A DNA stretch of 6,048 nucleotides from an uncultured Bacteroides sp. Lineage in GTDB: Bacteria > Bacteroidota > Bacteroidia > Bacteroidales > Bacteroidaceae. How positions within the stretch are numbered: position 1 is the stretch's first letter; each line of letters begins with the position of its first letter. Shown here in pieces: positions 1-5,449 of the stretch. Below the pieces are notes generated by a model. That model was given only the letters and a program-made list of their open reading frames with translations, did no database searches and was not told where the DNA came from. The position numbers were made by a program, and so were the translations under genes. The stretch is from positions 1 through 6,048 of the forward strand of contig USSR01000436.1 in the NCBI GenBank assembly GCA_900557355.1, in the 5' to 3' direction.

Positions 1-437
1 GAAAAAAGGCGTGTCACCTCCATAAAACGCACTACGCAAGATTGCTTTTCAGTCACTCTGTCAACTAAGATTTTCAACGCTCGCACCACTCTATTTTCTC
101 CCATTGCAGCAAAGTCTGTCGCAAGCACCTCTTCATAAGCCGGAGTAATGCTTAAAATGTTCATAGCGTGCGTGGGGAAAAAGCGGTGAAGCGTCTTGGA
201 ATATGGATAAAAGAAATAATTGTTTTCATCGATTTCAATCTTACGGCATATCTTTTCCAACTGTTCAAGATAGGCTGTCTCTTCATCCTTAGCGTGCGAA
301 TACACCCACTTTTGACACTGAAAATCCTTTAAACCTCCAAGTATCATGTCCATTTTACCTTCAGCACGATGGCTCTTCACACATCTGACCAAAGTAACAA
401 GCCGCATGGGCATTACTTTTTTTATCGTATTTTTCAT
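1..437 (-). CDS. Unrecognised protein, 5' part only (runs off the left edge)
   Basis: An open frame begins with ATG at 437-435 and stays open to the window edge, giving about 145 N-terminal residues (start MKNTIKKVMPMRLVTLVRC). The start codon overlaps the stop of the preceding glycosyltransferase gene as ATGA, typical of translationally coupled operon genes and the main reason to believe it is real. The visible part is soluble-looking, basic at the N-terminus and rich in aromatic residues in the middle (NNYFFYPYSKTLHRFFP, roughly residues 76-92). There is no signal peptide, no clear membrane segment and no DxD motif. I do not recognise a family. From context it is probably another polysaccharide-assembly enzyme, such as a glycosyltransferase or modifying enzyme, but the catalytic part may lie beyond the window. 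Base composition is less A/T-rich than the genes at the right end. Confidence 0.75.
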   Translation of the reverse strand, partial: MKNTIKKVMPMRLVTLVRCVKSHRAEGKMDMILGGLKDFQCQKWVYSHAKDEETAYLEQLEKICRKIEIDENNYFFYPYSKTLHRFFPTHAMNILSITPAYEEVLATDFAAMGENRVVRALKILVDRVTEKQSCVVRFMEVTRLF

Positions 438-1471
438 CTCTCTATGAATTTATATTGCCGTTTACGTTGCAACTCTCTGATGGCGCACCTCACCTTTTCC
501 GGCAGTTTCTTTCCCCAACGCATTGCAAAAGTTTCTCTTTCTTTAGGCACATGCCTGTATGGAGATGGAAGAGCGCTCAATTCATCCTCACGCGTTTCCA
601 CTTCCTCCATCATTTGTTGTACAGAAACATCGATCTTACGCATTGTTTCATCTTGCTTCCATAATTCATGCAATATATTACCATATCGATTCAGAATATC
701 CATCTTATCGAGTCCTTCCCGTTGAGTTCCAAAAGCGAAATGAGCAATCAGCGCATCACCATTAAAGCAGTTAGCTTTGCCTAGTTGAGTTGGCTTGATA
801 CAACTCAAAAACTCTTCATCATCTCCAGGCACTTCGCCCTTGAATTCAGCCATTTCACCACCAAACCATAAAATACAGTTGATTGAAAAACGCCCCATTG
901 CCATAGGATGTTTACCAACATATAACTCTTGATACTTACCAGTAGTAAGATACTTCTCCATGAACCAATTGTGCAAATCCGCTGCAAACCAACCGTCCAA
1001 ACTAATAGTCCTCTCCATACAGATACTCATATAATACTTATCCAACTTGATTTTATTATGCACCTGTAAAAGATAAGTAGACAAAGCGTTATTGATTACG
1101 AGCGGTGATACTAAAAAATACTCTGGATTATCCACACGAAACTTTACCATCTTCTCGAATAATTCCGGTTCAAACCATACCACATCATCATCAAGTTTCA
1201 TATAAATAGTATCTTTGTCACAACAATCACGATAAAATGCATTAATGCTCGCAATACCATTAACGACTCCGTCCGGTTGCCACACCAAATTAACTTTCGG
1301 ATATTTCTTCGCAAGCTTTTTAAAGAACTCAATATCCACCATATTGTGAGTATTAACCCATATATCATACCGATCTACAATATCAGCATTCAAAATGGGA
1401 GGAACCAAATATTGCATATAACGGCGGCGACCTGCAGCCGTATTCACTACAACTTTATAATTTTGATACAT
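434..1471 (-). CDS. Putative glycosyltransferase, GT-A-like, divergent (345 aa)
   Basis: Probably transfers a sugar from a nucleotide-sugar donor to the growing polysaccharide repeat unit at the cytoplasmic face of the membrane. The N-terminus (YKVVVNTAAGRRRYMQYL) followed by an alternating hydrophobic pattern resembles a Rossmann-like GT-A donor domain. KLDDDVVWF at residues 92-100 matches the acidic DxD-type metal and nucleotide-sugar site, and GDDEEFL (216-222) and HFAF (244-247) are candidate acceptor-side and second metal-binding positions. It lacks the usual PVYN opening of family-2 enzymes, so the family is not certain. The C-terminal 60 residues are basic (KKLPEKVRCAIRELQRKRQ) and could contact membrane phospholipid. 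The ATG at 1471 lies one base after the previous gene's stop, and its own stop overlaps the next start (ATGA). A glycosyltransferase role is fairly sure; donor and linkage are unknown. Confidence 0.82.
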   Translation of the reverse strand: MYQNYKVVVNTAAGRRRYMQYLVPPILNADIVDRYDIWVNTHNMVDIEFFKKLAKKYPKVNLVWQPDGVVNGIASINAFYRDCCDKDTIYMKLDDDVVWFEPELFEKMVKFRVDNPEYFLVSPLVINNALSTYLLQVHNKIKLDKYYMSICMERTISLDGWFAADLHNWFMEKYLTTGKYQELYVGKHPMAMGRFSINCILWFGGEMAEFKGEVPGDDEEFLSCIKPTQLGKANCFNGDALIAHFAFGTQREGLDKMDILNRYGNILHELWKQDETMRKIDVSVQQMMEEVETREDELSALPSPYRHVPKERETFAMRWGKKLPEKVRCAIRELQRKRQYKFIER

Positions 1472-1472
1472 A

Positions 1473-2441
1473 TCATCTGAATTTTAGGATTAAATTACGT
1501 AAGAGACACATCAAAAGTACACTCACAGGAGTGGAGAACCGTATCAGCATCTTTCTCCTGCCTAGATACTTCTTGAATTCAGTCTTGAAACCAAGTGTTT
1601 CGATTTCTCTCAAAAGTATGCGTATATATTGTAATCTTTGCTTTATGCCACGGCTGCTATCAACCGCATGAAGCATGTTATTATAATATTCAAGAATTGT
1701 ATATTGAGTCAGTTCATCACTTTGAGGAAGTAAGTCACTTCGCCTCTTCAATTCACGTGCCACTTCGACAATCACTCTAGGCTCGGTATATTTTCCACCT
1801 AAATGTTCTCCCGGATGATGCACATAATTATAAGCAATCTGGTCAATCACTCCTACAGATTTTGCTCTGCCCAGACAATCAAGAGCAAAGAGGCAATCCT
1901 CAAAATAGTGGAGATTTGTTGACAACCGGGAATTCCGGTTGTCAACAAAATTAAAAAATTTGTTGACAACCGGAAACATCAGATAGTTCCGTTTCATATC
2001 CAAATATAACTGCGCCAACGATTCGGCATTGTCACACCGACATTGTTTCAACACATGTCCACCGCTGCCGTCGATAGGATAATCTTTATAACCAAATACA
2101 TATACATCTGAAGGATTTTGACGATGCAATCTCAACACTTCTTTATAAAGACCGGGATCAAGAAAATCATCCGAGTCTATAAAAGTAAAGTATTCACCTT
2201 GAACATGTTCAATACCATAATTACGCGCATTGCCTACTCCTCCGTTGGGAATATGAAAGGCATGAATCCAACTATACTTCGATGCATATTCATCACATAT
2301 TGCCCCCGATGCATCTTTGCTACCGTCATCCACCAACAGCAATTCTATTTCATCACCCATATCTTGGGCTATGACACTATCAATACAACGATGCAAATAA
2401 GGTTCTACGTTGTATACAGGAATAATAACTGAAAGAAACAT
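1473..2441 (-). CDS. Family 2 glycosyltransferase, intact (322 aa)
   Basis: A classic inverting GT2 enzyme of the GT-A fold. The N-terminus reads MFLSVIIPVYNVEPYL, followed by VDDGS at residues 37-41 (nucleotide binding), NGGVGNARN at 66-74, and IDSDDFL at 88-94 (the DxD metal site). NLHYFEDC at 176-183 holds the usual ED pair in the acceptor region. Length is normal for capsule-type GT2 proteins. The C-terminal 25 residues (VSVLLMCLLRNLILKF) form a hydrophobic and basic tail that probably anchors the enzyme to the inner membrane. The gene starts 6 bases after the preceding acyltransferase stop and ends one base before the next gene. Residues about 156-176 are encoded by three copies of one 15-base repeat read in three different frames, an odd composition in an otherwise ordinary gene. 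The acceptor and sugar cannot be read from sequence. Confidence 0.95.
   Translation of the reverse strand: MFLSVIIPVYNVEPYLHRCIDSVIAQDMGDEIELLLVDDGSKDASGAICDEYASKYSWIHAFHIPNGGVGNARNYGIEHVQGEYFTFIDSDDFLDPGLYKEVLRLHRQNPSDVYVFGYKDYPIDGSGGHVLKQCRCDNAESLAQLYLDMKRNYLMFPVVNKFFNFVDNRNSRLSTNLHYFEDCLFALDCLGRAKSVGVIDQIAYNYVHHPGEHLGGKYTEPRVIVEVARELKRRSDLLPQSDELTQYTILEYYNNMLHAVDSSRGIKQRLQYIRILLREIETLGFKTEFKKYLGRRKMLIRFSTPVSVLLMCLLRNLILKFR
1915..1973. repeat. Three copies of a 15-base repeat (two direct, one inverted) inside a glycosyltransferase gene
   Basis: The 15-mer tttgttgacaaccgg occurs on the plus strand at 1915-1929 and 1959-1973, and as an exact inverted copy at 1935-1949. The first pair forms a perfect 15-bp inverted repeat with a 5-base loop. 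The second pair forms a perfect 17-bp inverted repeat (1933-1949 with 1959-1975) with a 9-base A/T loop. Each copy also contains the near-palindrome GTTGACAAC. The two direct copies start 44 bases apart, so the three copies are read in three different frames of the host gene without creating a stop. Mutually exclusive hairpins are possible in DNA and mRNA. Confidence 0.95.
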
Positions 2442-2447
2442 ATTTAA

Positions 2448-3419
2448 TTAAAGTGAACGATGTTTTATCCCTTTACCGGCTAGTACAGGAATGTATTTAT
2501 TGATTAGTGGTATCATTATCAAACAGCAGGAAAATACAAAAATAAACTGAACTAACTTACCGATAGCAAACGACGGTATCAATGGACGCAAAAAATAATC
2601 AGCTAATGATATAAATATACCCTGAACAGACATAATTATCAATGTATTTCTACCTATATATATCAATACATTTCCTAATTTAGGCATTCTTTTCATAGAA
2701 AAAACCGAGAACGAAGCTACGCCGACAATAGCACTGAAACAAGCAAGAACCATCCCTATCTCAAAATAGTTTAAAATTTCCTGATTATGTTTTAACGCAT
2801 CAGTTCTCACATATACATAAGTCAAAACACACACCGACAAACCCAACAAACAATATTTCCACAAAGGCATCCAATTGCTATTCATCAAAAACCTCTCAAC
2901 AATAGCATATTTTCTCAATGAATTTCCTATTAGATAGAACAAAAGACACATTGGAATTTGAATAAGCCTATATGTTAAAGGGAATTCCCAAAAACGAAAG
3001 CAAGCAGCTAAGACCACGCACAGTAATATGATAAATATTTTTACCTTCCCCTTAAAGCGAGCCACGTTATACCCTAGAACTTCTACCATAAATAATATTG
3101 GAAGAAACCAAAGTGCGCCGGGAAGCAATATCTTCAGTTCATAATATCTCCCTTCACAAATATATTCCGGAGAAACTACAAGACTAACCACCGTATATAG
3201 AACACAAGGAACGAGAAGTGTCCAATACCTACTTACAGCAAACGGTAGCAATTGAGGATGCTTCGCTATATTGAAGCAGTATCCCGATAGCATGAAAAAA
3301 AGAGGCATGTGAAATGCATATATCCATGGACGGATATATAGTTGATTCCCAATCATGTGACCAACTACCACAAGGATAATACCTATCCCTTTTAAAATAT
3401 CAAGTGATTCTATACGCAT
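2448..3419 (-). CDS. Membrane acyltransferase, Acyl_transf_3 family (323 aa), likely sugar O-acetylation
   Basis: Integral inner-membrane acyltransferase that probably adds acetyl or another short acyl group to a sugar of the repeat unit. The start is placed at ATG 3419-3417 because the family signature begins there: MRIESLDILKGIGIILVVVGH puts the conserved R and LD.LKGI at the N-terminus and the key His at residue 21. FHMPLFFMLSG follows at 36-46 and ALWFLP at 102-107. About nine or ten hydrophobic segments span the rest, which fits the family. The late motif IGRNTLIIMSVQGIF (255-269) has Gln at 266 where many relatives carry His. A longer form from TTG 3470 or ATG 3455 would overlap the upstream gene and add an unrelated N-terminus, so I reject it. 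The gap to the upstream stop is 25 bases. Substrate is unknown. Confidence 0.93.
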   Translation of the reverse strand: MRIESLDILKGIGIILVVVGHMIGNQLYIRPWIYAFHMPLFFMLSGYCFNIAKHPQLLPFAVSRYWTLLVPCVLYTVVSLVVSPEYICEGRYYELKILLPGALWFLPILFMVEVLGYNVARFKGKVKIFIILLCVVLAACFRFWEFPLTYRLIQIPMCLLFYLIGNSLRKYAIVERFLMNSNWMPLWKYCLLGLSVCVLTYVYVRTDALKHNQEILNYFEIGMVLACFSAIVGVASFSVFSMKRMPKLGNVLIYIGRNTLIIMSVQGIFISLADYFLRPLIPSFAIGKLVQFIFVFSCCLIMIPLINKYIPVLAGKGIKHRSL

Positions 3420-3444
3420 AATTAAATAGTAAAGATTGTTTGAA

Positions 3445-4419
3445 TCAATATACATTAATTTTAGAAACAATATATTTTGCGACTCCCATTGGAGAAAGAG
3501 TATTCTGATAATATATTCTTCCTTTCAAAGAGAGTTTCTCCATCCTACTATCATCAGTAAGAAGTGCTTGAATTAATTTATCTATACCATCCCAAGATTC
3601 CACTTCTATATAATTCTCCGGATGATAATATGCAGTAGCAGGCAACTTTTCTGTTATCACAATACAGCCTTGCCTAAGTGCCTCATAAAACCTAAAACAT
3701 TCAGTATTAAAAAATCCTTTAGGCGATAAGATGATTTTAGAATTTGCCAAAAGCGTTCCATATTTATCCGGAGTCAATCCCGCCTCAAAAGACCGTGTAA
3801 ATTCAATATACGATGCATCAAAAATATCATCAAAATGAGTGGCACCAATCTTAAAAACTAAACTTTTCAGTCTTAATGAAAAATTTCTCCATTTTTTATC
3901 ATATTCATATCTAGCTGCCAATTTTAAGATAGGAATAGCCAACCTTCTTTTTATCGACCATCTACCCCTTGCTAAAGCTTCATAAAAAGGAACTCGATTT
4001 TTATTCAAATTGCCAGAATAAAAAACATTATACTTTCTATCCAATATAGGAACAAAAGGCTGTTCCTTTATTTTATAAGGAATACCCAAAGGATAAGAAA
4101 ACAAATTGGAATATTTTTCGCTTTTTTTCCGAAGATGTGTTTTAAACACACAAACAAAAGAAGACATGACCTTTACAGATGGTTCCGTTCCTAATTGATC
4201 TTCCCACTGAATAAGAATTTTACGAGGAAAGGCATCATTCATGGAATCCGGTTCTATGTTTGCTGTAGCACAGAAAAAATAGAAACGATATTCTTTAAAA
4301 GATGGCATGATAGCAGACAATGATTCCAATACATCTTTTACATAAACCCGCTGATTCGTATCCTTTAACTTATATACAGATGCCGAATCATAAAAGGCAT
4401 TTTCAAAACCATACAACAT
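3445..4419 (-). CDS. Putative glycosyltransferase, exostosin-like / GT-B-like (324 aa)
   Basis: Probably a cytoplasmic or membrane-associated sugar transferase. The C-terminal half holds the best evidence: YNVFYSGNLNKNR (130-142) looks like the start of a second Rossmann domain, and LSPKGFFNTECFRFYEAL (231-248) followed by RQGCIVI (249-255) matches the pattern in exostosin-type (GT47-like) and some GT-B enzymes, where an acidic-containing FRFYEALxxGC segment binds the donor nucleotide. The N-terminal 120 residues have no motif I recognise. It has no signal peptide, no strong membrane segment and many basic residues between 150 and 190. The ATG at 4419 follows the stop of the broken glycosyltransferase frame by one base, indicating translational coupling; loss of translation upstream could therefore reduce its expression. 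Family-level assignment is tentative; glycosyltransferase as a class is likely. Confidence 0.8.
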   Translation of the reverse strand: MLYGFENAFYDSASVYKLKDTNQRVYVKDVLESLSAIMPSFKEYRFYFFCATANIEPDSMNDAFPRKILIQWEDQLGTEPSVKVMSSFVCVFKTHLRKKSEKYSNLFSYPLGIPYKIKEQPFVPILDRKYNVFYSGNLNKNRVPFYEALARGRWSIKRRLAIPILKLAARYEYDKKWRNFSLRLKSLVFKIGATHFDDIFDASYIEFTRSFEAGLTPDKYGTLLANSKIILSPKGFFNTECFRFYEALRQGCIVITEKLPATAYYHPENYIEVESWDGIDKLIQALLTDDSRMEKLSLKGRIYYQNTLSPMGVAKYIVSKINVY

Positions 4420-4420
4420 A

Positions 4421-4684
4421 TCACGAATGTGTTATTTGACAAAATACAGCATGAAGAAATATCTTAATCTTTCTTGAACGAGAAAGATACTTGTTTTGAA
4501 AACAATATTTTCTCCATACTGATAATTTTGAAAAAGGGATTCCAGACAATAAAATATCAAATTGAATTTGCAATTTATGATAAGAGACATCCTCAAAAAA
4601 CTTAGTCTTATAATTTTTCACAGATAGTTGTGAAACGAATGTATGAACCCATCCCCAATATAGATAGTCAGCAGTCAATTTCAC
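4421..4684 (-). pseudogene. C-terminal part of a frameshifted family 2 glycosyltransferase (about 87 aa)
   Basis: This frame has no ATG at its start; the first usable codon is GTG at 4684-4682, inside the end of the preceding frame. The protein (start VKLTADYLYWGWVHTF) has no domain of its own but is rich in aromatic and basic residues, like the C-terminal tails of GT2 enzymes that follow a FRxSxxHITG segment. Removing one A from the A7 run at 4692-4698 joins the upstream frame straight into it, reading GSIKNRIVKLTADYLYWG. I therefore treat it as the detached end of the same gene, not an independent small protein. It stops with TGA one base before the next glycosyltransferase start. If ribosomes reinitiate at the GTG, it may still be made and keep the downstream gene coupled. 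Alternatives are a sequencing error or a programmed shift. Confidence 0.75.
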
Positions 4685-5333
4685 TATCCTGTTTTTTTAT
4701 ACTGCCATCACCAGTGATATGAATGGACGATTTACGAAACGTGAATACTATAGAAGGGGTACTTAATACTCCTCCGTCAGACATCATATAAGCGGTTGCC
4801 GCATCAGAATTCCATGCGAAAGGAAAATTTATAAATCCACCTCTTTTCATAAATTTTTCACGATTATAGACATATTGGGCTTGTACAGAAATCATTCCAC
4901 GTGATGCATAATATAAAAAATCATCTTGTGGCATATAAATGGGAAACAGATGATCTTTCTCTACTTCTGCACCTTCTTCATTAATAGAACGTACTCTACC
5001 AGGCACCAAACTAACTTTAGGAAATCGCTCTAGTAAACAGGAAACTTCATCTAAAAAATCAGGACTATAAACATCATCATCAGACGCTAATATCAGATAG
5101 TCTCCTACAGCCTTTTGACAACACTTATTCCAATTCAATATTAAATCCGTACCACCTATATTTTTTTCATTTATATCATATTGAATACGACTATCGTTAA
5201 AAGAAAACACTATAGAATCAATATCATCTGGAGATTGATCATTTACGATAATCAATTCAAAATCACTCATAGTCTGATTCAATATGCTATCTATAGATTC
5301 AGACAAATATTTTGCTTTAAACACAGGGAGCAC
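4668..5333 (-). CDS. Family 2 glycosyltransferase, catalytic N-terminal part of a broken gene (221 aa from GTG)
   Basis: GT-A-fold GT2 domain: the frame reads FSFVLPVFKAKYLSESID, then VNDQSPD (30-36 counting from GTG 5333) and ASDDDVYSP (83-91, the DxD metal site). FAWNSDAATAY near 174-184 is a likely acceptor-side motif, and IVFTFRKSSIHITGDG near the end is typical of this subgroup. The product ends soon after at TGA 4670-4668, about 90 residues short of a normal length near 310. The first codon in this frame is GTG 5333-5331, which would cut off PRFSF, the beginning of the first beta-strand; no ATG exists in frame because a C-rich block lies just upstream. The likely original start is ATG 5404-5402 (MSNLP...). 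With both defects repaired, the gene would span 4421-5404 and encode about 312 residues. As it stands the protein is probably inactive. Confidence 0.85.
   Translation of the reverse strand: MLPVFKAKYLSESIDSILNQTMSDFELIIVNDQSPDDIDSIVFSFNDSRIQYDINEKNIGGTDLILNWNKCCQKAVGDYLILASDDDVYSPDFLDEVSCLLERFPKVSLVPGRVRSINEEGAEVEKDHLFPIYMPQDDFLYYASRGMISVQAQYVYNREKFMKRGGFINFPFAWNSDAATAYMMSDGGVLSTPSIVFTFRKSSIHITGDGSIKKQDSEIDC
4692..4698. other. Seven-base A/T homopolymer at the frameshift point
   Basis: The plus strand carries T7 (A7 in the mRNA) exactly where the glycosyltransferase frame is lost. Read in the upstream frame it is ATA AAA AAA CAG and then stops 7 codons later at TGA. With six A residues the frame continues into the 4421-4684 segment. 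A slip of minus one gives ACA GGA TAG, an immediate stop, so an ordinary minus-one programmed shift would not restore the protein; a one-base deletion or a plus-one shift would. Confidence 0.9.
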
Positions 5334-5345
5334 AAACGAAAATCT

Positions 5346-5392
5346 GGGTGGGCGTGCGTTGGGTGTGCATGTGTGTGGTGGGGTGGGGGGGG
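5346..5392. other. 47-base C-rich (minus strand) low-complexity block interrupting a gene start
   Basis: On the plus strand this block is made almost only of G and T, with runs G3 (5346-5348), G3 (5350-5352), G3 (5361-5363), G4 (5380-5383) and G8 (5385-5392); no A/T-rich codons resembling the neighbours occur in it. It lies between a good candidate start, ATG AGT AAT TTA (5404-5393 on the minus strand), and the beginning of the glycosyltransferase fold (AGA TTT TCG TTT). Keeping only one CCC codon from the block, that is removing 44 bases, would give MSNLPRFSFVLPVFK, a normal GT2 N-terminus. It may be a real insertion, a simple-sequence switch tract or a poor-quality read. Confidence 0.85.
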
Positions 5393-5449
5393 TAAATTAC
5401 TCATAATCAATAAATTAAATTAAACACATATATCTATTAAGTCTATATT
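5393..5449. other. Short A/T-rich gap holding the probable original start of the broken glycosyltransferase
   Basis: Fifty-seven very A/T-rich bases lie between the acyltransferase stop (TAA 5452-5450) and the C-rich block. ATG 5404-5402 on the minus strand begins the frame ATG AGT AAT TTA, the most likely original start. No Shine-Dalgarno sequence or terminator hairpin is visible, as is usual in Bacteroidales operons. Confidence 0.55.

Noticed and set aside
369..725. Plus-strand open frames (369-725, 455-664, 559-765, 1277-1480, 1595-1780, 2118-2432, 5181-5423, 5702-5884)
   Set aside because: They lie opposite well-supported minus-strand genes, show no domain or motif and have no operon logic; they are antisense shadows.
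805..987. Minus-strand 60-residue frame inside the 434-1471 gene
   Set aside because: It is an alternative frame wholly within a supported glycosyltransferase and has no recognisable features.
1915..1975. Inverted repeats as an invertible promoter, recombinase site or transcription terminator
   Set aside because: They are in the middle of an open coding sequence, only 5-9 bases separate the arms, no recombinase gene is present, and no U-run of terminator type follows on the minus strand.
3420..3470. Longer start of the membrane acyltransferase (TTG 3470 or ATG 3455)
   Set aside because: It would overlap the upstream gene and add residues before the conserved family N-terminus that begins at ATG 3419.
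5317..5370. Eighteen-codon frame from ATG 5370 within the C-rich block
   Set aside because: It encodes only low-complexity sequence and then out-of-frame glycosyltransferase sequence before TAA; it looks accidental.
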